Of a DNA stretch of 9,099 nucleotides, positions 1 through 5,632 are shown in pieces (the first letter of the stretch is position 1; each line of letters starts with the position of its first letter). The notes below the pieces were generated by a model. It was not told where the DNA came from. It saw only the letters and a program-made list of their open reading frames with translations, and made no database searches. The DNA is from Thermoleophilia bacterium (GTDB lineage Bacteria > Actinomycetota > Thermoleophilia > Gaiellales > Gaiellaceae). The stretch is taken from the NCBI GenBank assembly GCA_025935275.1, contig JAICVP010000070.1, positions 1 to 9,099 on the forward strand. Direction: 5' to 3'. A program made the position numbers and the translations under genes.

Positions 1-290
1 TCTTTCGGGATCATCACCGGTGCACGTTCCGCGGCCGCCGTCCCGGTGATTCCCTCGCCCGGGCGCATCTTCGGGACGCGGGTGAGCTCCTCGACCCTCG
101 TCCCGTAGGAGGCGCGCAGAACAAGCTCGTCGGCAGCCTCGTCGTAGAGGTAGACGAAGCACGCGTCCGTTTCTAGCGCCTCGGCGACCTTGTGTGCGAT
201 CAGCTCGAAGACCTCATCGAGATCCAGGGTCGAGTTGACCGCGGCGATGGTCTCGGTCAGGAGCCGCAGATGCCGGGCGGAACGATCCAC
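1..290 (-). CDS. GAF-domain protein, N-terminal part (3' end outside window)
   Basis: Reading leftward, 96 codons are open and run off the window edge. The start is GTG at 288-290. An in-frame TAA lies three codons further upstream, so no longer ordinary start exists; no clear Shine-Dalgarno precedes it. The protein opens with a short helix (residues 8-42, LTETIAAVNSTLDLDEVFEL near its start) and enters a GAF domain: FVYLYDEAADELVLRASYG at 45-63 supplies two strands, and RPGEGITGTAAAERAPV at 76-92 is the typical GAF G-E-G-x-T-G turn. GAF domains bind small ligands or mediate dimer contacts in sensor kinases, phosphatases, cyclases and PtsP-type proteins. The effector domain is outside the window, so the output is unknown. 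It is divergent from the histidine kinase, with 44 bp between starts. The GAF assignment is confident; the full protein type is not. Confidence 0.8.
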   Translation of the reverse strand, partial: MDRSARHLRLLTETIAAVNSTLDLDEVFELIAHKVAEALETDACFVYLYDEAADELVLRASYGTRVEELTRVPKMRPGEGITGTAAAERAPVMIPK

Positions 291-316
291 GATCCAAGCT
301 TAAGCGAGGGGATTGC

Positions 317-333
317 GACTCCGATAACGAGTC
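317..333. promoter_or_regulatory. Small dyad in the GAF/histidine kinase divergent spacer
   Basis: The 44-bp spacer between the two divergent GTG starts (291-334) must hold the 5' signals of both genes. It contains a perfect 5-bp inverted repeat, GACTC (317-321) and GAGTC (329-333), ending one base before the kinase start, and an 8-bp palindrome GCTTAAGC at 298-305. Either could be an operator or chance. No convincing -35/-10 pair was recognised. The only purine-rich element (GAGGGGA, 306-312) is too far from the kinase start to be a normal ribosome binding site. Confidence 0.2.
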
Positions 334-334
334 C

Positions 335-2980
335 GTGAGCTCTCACGCCGGCGCCAGCAGGCCGCCCCGTCTGGTCCTGCGTTTCGCCCTCTACAGCGCG
401 ATCGCGCTGCTGCTGGCGGGCGTCGGCATTCTCTGGTTCGCGCGCCACGCCGCGGAGGATCGGGCTGAGCGCGAAGCGCTCGAACACACCAAGTCGACCG
501 CCCTCATCCTCGGCGACCGACTGCAGCCCTCCGACTTCACCGCTCCCGTGGGCAATGCCCGCCGGGCGGAGCTCGACCGCATCTTCAAGCCGCTCCTGAA
601 CGACGAGTTCGTCCGGGTCAAGCTTTGGACGAAGGACGGCGTGGTCACGTACTCCGACGTGCCCTCGCTCATCGGCACGAGCCATCCGGGCGATTTTGCG
701 GGAGCGGGCGCGCACGCAGTGCCGAGCACCGAGCTCGGCAAGCTGAACGACGAGGGCGGCACGGGCGAGAACTTCGACACCCTCGCCGCGTACGTCCCGG
801 TCCAGCTCGACGGCGCGAGCGAGCCTGCGGGCACTCTCGAGCTGTACAAGAACTTCCATGAGGTGAACGCAGAGGCCGCCGACGCCATCAAGCCCGTGGC
901 TGCGGCGCTCTTCCTCGCGCTGCTCCTTCTCTACGCCTCGCTCTTCCCGATCCTCCGCCAGGTGACGGGTGCGCTCGGCGCGCGCACGCGGCGGCTGCAG
1001 CAGAAGACCGACGAGCTCGAGAAGTCGATGACCGAGCGGAAGCAGGCGTTCGCCAGCCTGCGGGAGGCCGACGCGCGCTACCGCGCGCTGGTCGAGGAGC
1101 TCCCGCTCGTCAGCTACATCAGCTCGCTGGACAATCCTGGACTCTCCACCTACGTCAGCCCCCAGCTGGAGGACATGCTCGGCTACACCCCGGAGGAGTG
1201 GCTCGCCACTCCCGGCCTCTTCTGGGAGGTCGTCCACCCGGACGACGTCGAACGCGTCCGCAACGAGCACCGGACGGGCTACGCCAACGCCGCCACGTTC
1301 TCGTCGCAGTACCGCCTGCGGGCGAAGAGCGGCCAAGTCATCTGGGTCGAAGACCAGATCCGTGTCATCCACGACCGGGACGGGACTCCGATGCTGGCGC
1401 AGGGATTCCTCATCGACATCACGGCCCGCAAGAGCAGCGAGCTCGCGCTCGTGGAGAGCGAGTCGCGCTTCCGCGGGCTCGTCGCCAACATCCCGGGCAC
1501 CGTCTTCCGCTGCGACATCGACTCCGACTGGACGATGGAGTTCCTGAGCGACGGGATCGAGGAGATCGTCGGCTACCCGTCCACCGATTTCATCGACAAC
1601 CGGGTGCGGAGCTTCGCAAGCGTCGTCCACCCGGACGACCGCGAGCGCCTCGAGGCCCAGGTCGACGCGTCGGTCTCCGACCGTAGGCCGTACACGGCCG
1701 ACTACCGGGTCGTCCACCGGGACGGGTCGGTGCGCTACGTGATCGAGCAAGGGCAGGCAGTCCTCAACGCCGACGGCCTCGACCGCCTCGACGGGGCCAT
1801 CTTCGACGTCACCGATCACCGGCGCGCCGAGATCGAGAGCCTCAAGCTCGCGGCTATCGTCGAGTCGTCCGACGACGCGATCATGTCGACCGGGCTCGAC
1901 GGCCTCATCACGAGTTGGAACAAGGGCGCCGAGGCGCTGTTCGGCTACACGGCCGAGGAGATGGTCGGGGAGTCGATCTCCATCCTCGCTCCCGAGGGCC
2001 AGGAGGCGGAACCGCTCAAGAATCTCGCGGCCGTGGTCAAGGCCGGCGAGGGTCGCTTCGAGTCCACTCGGCGGCGCAAGGACGGGAGCCTGGTCGACAT
2101 CTCGGTGACGGTTTCGGCCGTGCGGGATCCCGCCGGGGAGATCGTTTCCATCGCAGCCATTGCCCAGGACATCACCGACCGCAAGCGCGTCGAGCAGGAG
2201 CGCGAGGACTTCACCCGCGAGCTCGAGGTACGGAACGAGCGGCTGCTCGAGCTCGACCGGCTGAAGGACGAGTTCGTGGCCCTCGTGTCGCACGAGCTCC
2301 GCACCCCGCTGACCTCGATCCGCGGCTACCTCGAGCTCGTCATCGACGGCGAGGCCGGGGAGGTGACGCAGGAGCAGCGGGATTTCCTCGGCATCGTGCA
2401 GCGGAACGCGAACCGGCTGCTCGCGCTCGTCGGCGACCTGCTCTTCCTCGCGCAGATCGAGGCCGGCAAGCTCTCCCTCGAGATGGGCGCCGTCGACCTG
2501 GCCGCGATCGCAGTCGAGTCGGTCGAGACCGCCCGGCCGCTCGCGGAAGACAAGGACATCACGCTGACCCTCGCGACGGGCCGGCTGCAGCCCCTCGCCG
2601 GCGATCGCGCGCGGCTGGCCCAGCTCCTCGACAACCTCGTCTCGAACGCCATCAAGTTCACGCCCGAAGGCGGCCGGGTGGACGTGCGCGCGAGCTCCTC
2701 TCGCGGCAACGCGATCCTCGAGGTCCGCGACACCGGCATGGGCATTCCGGCCGAGGAGCAGGAGCACGTCTTCGAGCGCTTCTTCCGGACCTCACGCGCG
2801 ACGGAGGAGGCGATCCAGGGAACGGGCCTCGGCCTCGCCATCTCCAAGGCGATCGTCCATGCGAACGGCGGCCGGATCACGCTCGCGTCGAGCGACGGCG
2901 AGGGCGCGACCTTCCGCGTCTCGATCCCGATTCGCGCCGTGCAGCCGGCAGAGCCGCTCCAGGAAGAAATCGCTTCGTGA
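335..2980 (+). CDS. Membrane PAS-domain sensor histidine kinase
   Basis: An 881-residue hybrid-free histidine kinase. A transmembrane helix lies at about 17-36 and a second at about 185-208, bracketing an extracytoplasmic region of about 145 residues. A charged, probably coiled-coil linker (about 215-248) leads to three PAS domains: about 249-365 and 378-497, both PAS_3-like with VHPDD and DIT/DVTD ends, and about 505-618 ending QDITDRK. The HisKA domain follows, with phosphoacceptor His653 in FVALVSHELRTPLTSIRGY. The ATPase domain has an N-box (DNLVSNAIKFTPEGG, 766-780), G1 (DTGMGIP, 799-805), an F-box (FERFF) and G2 (GTGLGLAISKA, 829-839). All catalytic motifs are intact, so it should autophosphorylate and signal to a response regulator, most simply the adjacent convergent one. 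GTG at 335 gives a short basic N-terminus before the first helix; no good Shine-Dalgarno is visible, so the exact start is uncertain. The ligand is unknown. Confidence 0.95.
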   Translation: MSSHAGASRPPRLVLRFALYSAIALLLAGVGILWFARHAAEDRAEREALEHTKSTALILGDRLQPSDFTAPVGNARRAELDRIFKPLLNDEFVRVKLWTKDGVVTYSDVPSLIGTSHPGDFAGAGAHAVPSTELGKLNDEGGTGENFDTLAAYVPVQLDGASEPAGTLELYKNFHEVNAEAADAIKPVAAALFLALLLLYASLFPILRQVTGALGARTRRLQQKTDELEKSMTERKQAFASLREADARYRALVEELPLVSYISSLDNPGLSTYVSPQLEDMLGYTPEEWLATPGLFWEVVHPDDVERVRNEHRTGYANAATFSSQYRLRAKSGQVIWVEDQIRVIHDRDGTPMLAQGFLIDITARKSSELALVESESRFRGLVANIPGTVFRCDIDSDWTMEFLSDGIEEIVGYPSTDFIDNRVRSFASVVHPDDRERLEAQVDASVSDRRPYTADYRVVHRDGSVRYVIEQGQAVLNADGLDRLDGAIFDVTDHRRAEIESLKLAAIVESSDDAIMSTGLDGLITSWNKGAEALFGYTAEEMVGESISILAPEGQEAEPLKNLAAVVKAGEGRFESTRRRKDGSLVDISVTVSAVRDPAGEIVSIAAIAQDITDRKRVEQEREDFTRELEVRNERLLELDRLKDEFVALVSHELRTPLTSIRGYLELVIDGEAGEVTQEQRDFLGIVQRNANRLLALVGDLLFLAQIEAGKLSLEMGAVDLAAIAVESVETARPLAEDKDITLTLATGRLQPLAGDRARLAQLLDNLVSNAIKFTPEGGRVDVRASSSRGNAILEVRDTGMGIPAEEQEHVFERFFRTSRATEEAIQGTGLGLAISKAIVHANGGRITLASSDGEGATFRVSIPIRAVQPAEPLQEEIAS

Positions 2981-2984
2981 CGGA

Positions 2985-3677
2985 TCAGCCGGCCTTCGGC
3001 CGGTAGCGGTACCCGAAACCACGCACGGTCTCGATCATGGATGCGTCCGCTCCCGCGTCCGAGAGCTTCTGGCGCAGGTAACCGACATAGAGCTTGGCGC
3101 GGGCGCGCGACCCGCTGAGGGCGTCGCCCCAGACGAGCTCGAGGAGCTGCTCGTGGGAGAGGACCTGGTTCGGGTGGCGGACGAAGACCGCGAGGAGCTT
3201 GAACTCGAGCGGCGTCAGCGCGACCTTGTTCCCGCCGACCGTGACCTCTCGCTGGGCGAAGTCGATCGTCACGACGCCGTCGCCGTAGGTCGTCGGCTCC
3301 TCGCCCCGCGGGCCCGAGCGCCGCAGCAGAGCCTCCACCCGCGCCAGGAGCTCCTGGCGGCCGAAGGGCTTCGTGACGTAATCGTCCGCGCCGCCCTTGA
3401 GCCCGCGCACCTTCTCGAGCTCGCCCGCCCGGGCCGTCAGCATCATCACGGGCACCTCACTGAGATCCCTGATCCGCTCGAGCGTCTGCCAGCCGTCGAG
3501 CTCCGGCATGGACACGTCGAGCAGGACGAGATCGGGCGGCGCCGCGTAGAACTGGCGCAGTCCGGCCTTGCCGCTTTCGGCCTCCGACACGTCGTAGCCC
3601 GCGCGCGAGAGGAGCTCGCGGACGAGCCCCCGGATGTCGCGATCGTCGTCCACGACGAGGATGCGGCTCCGCTTCAT
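2985..3677 (-). CDS. OmpR/PhoB-family response regulator
   Basis: A 230-residue two-domain response regulator of normal length. The receiver (1-120) has the acidic cluster D10-D12, phosphoacceptor Asp54 in DLVLLDVSMPELDGW, the switch residue Thr81 (MMLTARAG) and Lys103 in VTKPF. The C-terminal winged helix (about 133-228) has LTPLEFKLLAVF, the recognition-helix region around RARAKLYVGYLRQKL, and the closing hairpin ETVRGFGYRYRP. All phosphotransfer residues are present, so it is a normal phosphorylation-controlled DNA-binding transcription factor. ATG at 3675-3677 was chosen because MKRSRILVVDDD is the standard receiver start; the open frame extends 66 codons further upstream but resembles no protein. 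Only a weak GGAA lies before the ATG, so a very short leader is possible. It converges on the histidine kinase with 4 bp between stops, its likely partner, and diverges from the receiver-like gene at 3735. Confidence 0.95.
   Translation of the reverse strand: MKRSRILVVDDDRDIRGLVRELLSRAGYDVSEAESGKAGLRQFYAAPPDLVLLDVSMPELDGWQTLERIRDLSEVPVMMLTARAGELEKVRGLKGGADDYVTKPFGRQELLARVEALLRRSGPRGEEPTTYGDGVVTIDFAQREVTVGGNKVALTPLEFKLLAVFVRHPNQVLSHEQLLELVWGDALSGSRARAKLYVGYLRQKLSDAGADASMIETVRGFGYRYRPKAG
2989..3003. terminator. GC hairpin at the kinase/regulator junction
   Basis: CCGGCC-TTC-GGCCGG forms a perfect 6-bp inverted repeat with a 3-nt loop. It begins 8 nt after the kinase stop and lies inside the last codons of the response regulator (Arg-Pro-Lys-Ala-Gly-stop). 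The structure forms in RNA from either strand. No T-run follows on either side, so it is not a classical intrinsic terminator. It may act as a Rho-assisted or structural 3' end. It could instead be incidental to GC-rich codons. Confidence 0.35.
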
Positions 3678-3697
3678 ACGCGTTCCATACCAGATGC

Positions 3698-3712
3698 AGC
3701 CGACATTCGGCT
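3698..3712. promoter_or_regulatory. Palindrome in the regulator/receiver divergent spacer
   Basis: AGCCGA-CAT-TCGGCT is a perfect 6-3-6 inverted repeat. It lies in the 57-bp spacer between the divergent starts of the response regulator (3677) and the receiver-like gene (3735), about 20 bp from each. A dimeric DNA-binding protein could use it to control both genes, and autoregulation by the neighbouring OmpR-type factor is one possibility. However, OmpR-family sites are more often direct repeats, so this is only a candidate. Confidence 0.35.
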
Positions 3713-3734
3713 CCGCGCCGCCGATGGTCAGGGT

Positions 3735-4055
3735 GTGGCCCGAGTGCTCATCTGCGAGCCCCATCCCGAGGTGCGCGACCTCCTCACGCGCATCGTTTCG
3801 CGCATGGGTCACGAGCCCGTTCTCGACGATGTGGTCCTCTGCGGCGTCGAGGCGATCGTGCTCGAGCCGGCGCACCCTCCCTCGGTCGAGCGCGCACAGG
3901 CCTTTCGCGCCGCGTCGGGCGACATCCCGCTCATCTGCGCCAGCATCGACCTTCCGAACGGCGGCACGCGACGTCTCGATCCCGTCGCGTACCTGGTGAA
4001 GCCCTTCGCGCTGCCGGACTTCCAGGCTGCGCTCGCGGACGCACTGGCCGCTTAA
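3735..4055 (+). CDS. Stand-alone receiver-like protein with atypical phosphorylation site
   Basis: A 106-residue single-domain protein resembling a CheY-type receiver. The first strand is ARVLICEPHPEVRDLLTRI (2-20), matching the usual VLIVDDxP start but keeping only one acidic residue (Glu8). The third strand, VEAIVLEPAHP (38-48), carries Glu44 where the phosphoacceptor Asp is expected. ICAS (67-70) matches the switch Ser/Thr region, and AYLVKPFALPDF (85-96) retains the conserved Lys89-Pro90. It has no output domain. By established receiver chemistry, Asp-to-Glu usually abolishes phosphorylation and can mimic the phosphorylated state, so this is probably a phosphorylation-independent adaptor or decoy. 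GTG at 3735 gives a canonical receiver start; a weak AGG sits just upstream. A second in-frame GTG (3744) would cut into the first strand. The frame extends far upstream through the regulator's antisense, which is not protein-like. It diverges from the response regulator and may share its control. Confidence 0.75.
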   Translation: MARVLICEPHPEVRDLLTRIVSRMGHEPVLDDVVLCGVEAIVLEPAHPPSVERAQAFRAASGDIPLICASIDLPNGGTRRLDPVAYLVKPFALPDFQAALADALAA

Positions 4056-4056
4056 C

Positions 4057-4092
4057 GACCACGAGCCACTTGCTGAGAAGGGGCTCGCGGTC
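4057..4092. terminator. Hairpin downstream of the receiver-like gene
   Basis: GACCACGAGCC (4057-4067) pairs with GGCTCGCGGTC (4082-4092) over 11 positions with a single mismatch, around a 14-nt loop. It starts directly after the TAA stop at 4053-4055. There is no T-run, so it is a probable factor-dependent or structural 3' end rather than a textbook intrinsic terminator. Confidence 0.45.
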
Positions 4093-4109
4093 GGCCGTCA
4101 GTCAGTCCC

Positions 4110-4129
4110 CCGCTTCACAGAGGAAGCGG
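4110..4129. terminator. Second hairpin in the convergent spacer
   Basis: CCGCTTC (4110-4116) and GAAGCGG (4123-4129) form a perfect 7-bp stem with a 6-nt loop. It sits midway in the 112-bp spacer between the receiver-like gene and glnA, which converge here. It could end transcripts from either side. No T-run follows in either direction. Confidence 0.4.
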
Positions 4130-4150
4130 CGACACCGTCAGGGATCATAT

Positions 4151-4164
4151 GACCCGTCGGGGTC
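4151..4164 (-). terminator. Short hairpin just after the glnA stop
   Basis: GACCC-CGAC-GGGTC on the minus strand is a 5-bp GC-rich stem with a 4-nt loop, starting 3 nt beyond the glnA TAA and followed by ATATGAT. The stem is short and the trailing T content is poor, so it is a weak terminator candidate that may act together with the hairpin at 4110-4129. Confidence 0.3.
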
Positions 4165-4167
4165 GGC

Positions 4168-5526
4168 TTACAAGACGCCCAGGTAGTTCTCCATCTCCCA
4201 TGGGGTGAGCTGGACGCGGTAGTCGTCCCACTCCTTGCGCTTCAGCTTCACGTAGCTCGAGAAGACGTGGTCGCCGAGCGCCTTCTTCGCGAGCTCGGAG
4301 CCCGCGAGCTCGTCGATCGCCTCGCCGAGGGTTTCCGGGAGAGCGACGATGCCGCGCTCCTTCCGCTCCTCGGGTGAGAGCTTGTAGAGGTTCTGCTCCA
4401 TGGGCGCCGGCAGCTCGTAGCCCTTCTCGATGCCCTCGAGACCCGCGTGCAGAAGGGCGGCGAAGGTGAGGTAGGGGTTGCACGCGGGATCCGGGCAGCG
4501 AATCTCGGCGCGCGTGGCCTGCTCGTTGCCGGGCTTGTAGAGCGGGATCCGGATCAGCGCCGAGCGGTTGCGGCGCGACCAGGCGACGTAGACCGGAGCC
4601 TCGTAGCCGGGGACGAGCCGCTTGTAGGAGTTGACCCACTGCGCGAACACGGCAGAGATCTCGCGCGCGTGATGCAGCTGGCCCGCGATGAAGGCCTTGC
4701 CGACCGCGGAAAGGTGCCACTCGTCGTCGGCGTCGAAGAACGCGTTCTTTCCCTCGGAGAAGAGGGACTGGTGGGTGTGCATGCCCGACCCGTTCTCGCC
4801 GAAGAGCGGCTTCGGCATGAACGTCGCGTGGAAGCCGGCCTTCTTCGCGATCTCCTTGACCACGAGCCGGTACGTGACCGTGTGGTCGGCCATGTCGAGC
4901 GCAGAGGCGTAGCGCATGTCGATCTCGTGCTGGGACGGCCCGACCTCGTGGTGGACGTACTCGATTGGGATGCCCATGGACTCGAGCGCCTTGACCGTGT
5001 CGTGCCGGAGGTCGCTCGCGGCGTCCATGGTCGTCATGGCGAAGTAGCCGCCCTCGTCGAGCGGCTCGGTGCCCTGGTCGTCCTTGAAGAGGAAGTACTC
5101 GAGCTCGGGCCCGACGTTGAACGTGTCGAAGCCCATCGAGCGCATGCGGTCGAGCGCGCGGCGAAGGACGTTGCGCGGATCCCCGTCGTACGGCTCCCCG
5201 TCCGGCGTCACGACGTCGCAGATCATCCGGGCGACCTTGACGTCGCCGTTCGGCATGAGCTGGAAGGTGGCCGGATCCGGGATCGCGACCATGTCCGATT
5301 CCTCGATCGCGTTGAAGCCGGTGATGGACGAGCCGTCGAAGCCCATCCCGTCGTCGAGCGCGCCCTCGAGCTCGGCCGGCGTGATCGAGAAGCTCTTCAG
5401 ATGACCTTCGATGTCGGTGAACCAGAGGTGGATGAACTTCACGCTCTGCTCGTTCACCTCGCGCAGCACTCGCTCTCGCTCGCTCGGCGTGCTCTTTGCC
5501 CGTCCCTTCTGCTCGACCATGGCCAT
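4168..5526 (-). CDS. glnA: Glutamine synthetase, type I (short, alpha-like)
   Basis: A complete 452-residue glutamine synthetase, which forms glutamine from glutamate, ammonia and ATP as a cytosolic dodecamer. The N-terminal beta-grasp domain (to about 115) has WFTDIEGHLKSF and the Asp loop GFDGSSITGF (62-71). The catalytic domain has metal and glutamate ligands in ELEYFLF (141-147) and HHEVGPSQHEID (192-203), then GENGSGMHTHQSLF (243-256), SYKRLVPGYEAP (300-311), RRNRSALIRIP (318-328) and EIRCPDPACNPYLTFAALL (341-359). The length and lack of the roughly 25-residue insertion fit the alpha class rather than the longer adenylylated beta class. Tyr380 lies in NLYKLSPEE rather than NLYDLP, so adenylylation is not expected. 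The first ATG (5524-5526) has AGGAGG 6 nt upstream; ATG two codons on is less well placed. Residue 73 is Ala where B. subtilis has feedback-related Arg62. It follows the HNH gene on the same strand after 106 bp and probably has its own promoter. Confidence 0.97.
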   Translation of the reverse strand: MAMVEQKGRAKSTPSERERVLREVNEQSVKFIHLWFTDIEGHLKSFSITPAELEGALDDGMGFDGSSITGFNAIEESDMVAIPDPATFQLMPNGDVKVARMICDVVTPDGEPYDGDPRNVLRRALDRMRSMGFDTFNVGPELEYFLFKDDQGTEPLDEGGYFAMTTMDAASDLRHDTVKALESMGIPIEYVHHEVGPSQHEIDMRYASALDMADHTVTYRLVVKEIAKKAGFHATFMPKPLFGENGSGMHTHQSLFSEGKNAFFDADDEWHLSAVGKAFIAGQLHHAREISAVFAQWVNSYKRLVPGYEAPVYVAWSRRNRSALIRIPLYKPGNEQATRAEIRCPDPACNPYLTFAALLHAGLEGIEKGYELPAPMEQNLYKLSPEERKERGIVALPETLGEAIDELAGSELAKKALGDHVFSSYVKLKRKEWDDYRVQLTPWEMENYLGVL

Positions 5527-5532
5527 GCGCTT

Positions 5533-5538
5533 CCTCCT
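5533..5538 (-). promoter_or_regulatory. Strong Shine-Dalgarno of glnA
   Basis: AGGAGG lies 6 nt before the first ATG. It is the best ribosome binding site in the window and decides the glnA start. It is preceded by TTTAA, which gives an unpaired A/T-rich context unusual for this GC-rich region. The CTCTTT run upstream (about 5545-5551) could pair weakly with the AAAGGAG that includes this site. Confidence 0.8.
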
Positions 5539-5551
5539 TTAAATGCAAAGA

Positions 5552-5576
5552 GCCCCGGACGGATTTCGTCCGAGGC
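5552..5576 (-). terminator. Hairpin with T-rich tail in the glnA leader
   Basis: On the minus strand GCCTCGGACG-AAATC-CGTCCGGGGC forms a 10-position stem with one mismatch and a 5-nt loop, followed directly by TCTTTGCATTT. This is the most terminator-like structure in the window. It lies 56 nt after the HNH stop and 25 nt before the glnA start. It either ends the upstream operon or, if the promoter proposed at 5600-5629 is real, lies inside the glnA leader as an attenuator. Confidence 0.6.
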
Positions 5577-5599
5577 CACGTCGCCTACGTACTTTTCTC

Positions 5600-5629
5600 A
5601 GTGTAGACGACGGGGCTGACGTCCGTCCA
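5600..5629 (-). promoter_or_regulatory. Possible glnA promoter
   Basis: On the minus strand TGGACG (5624-5629) and TACACT (5600-5605) each match 4 of 6 bases of the sigma-70 consensus with an 18-bp spacer. They lie just after the HNH stop. Transcription would begin near 5593, giving a leader of about 67 nt that contains the hairpin at 5552-5576. This was judged by eye. A promoter between the hairpin and the Shine-Dalgarno is not possible in the space available. Confidence 0.4.
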
Positions 5630-5632
5630 GGA

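Noticed and set aside
257..2767. Very long open frame (836 codons) on the minus strand opposite the histidine kinase
   Set aside because: It is repetitive in Asp/Glu/Val/Leu/Arg with no domain pattern, as expected for the antisense of GC-rich coding DNA; the plus strand has unmistakable kinase motifs.
2859..3734. Upstream extension of the receiver-like gene to a 398-codon frame
   Set aside because: The extension is antisense to the response regulator and has no domain character; a normal receiver start occurs at 3735.
3678..3875. 66-codon N-terminal extension of the response regulator
   Set aside because: It overlaps the receiver-like gene in antisense and precedes a canonical MKRSRILVVDDD start.
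4093..4150. GTCAGTCAGTC and repeated CCGTCAG in the convergent spacer as an attachment site or array
   Set aside because: The repeats are too short and no integrase, tRNA or mobile gene is present.
4168..5526. Adenylylation site in GlnA (NLYKLS)
   Set aside because: The protein has the short alpha-class architecture and lacks the acidic-proline context (NLYDLP) of adenylylated enzymes.
4145..5548. 467-codon minus-strand frame over glnA
   Set aside because: It is an out-of-frame Arg/Ala/Gly-rich shadow of the real glutamine synthetase frame.
4447..5619. 390-codon plus-strand frame opposite glnA
   Set aside because: Antisense shadow with no recognisable domain.
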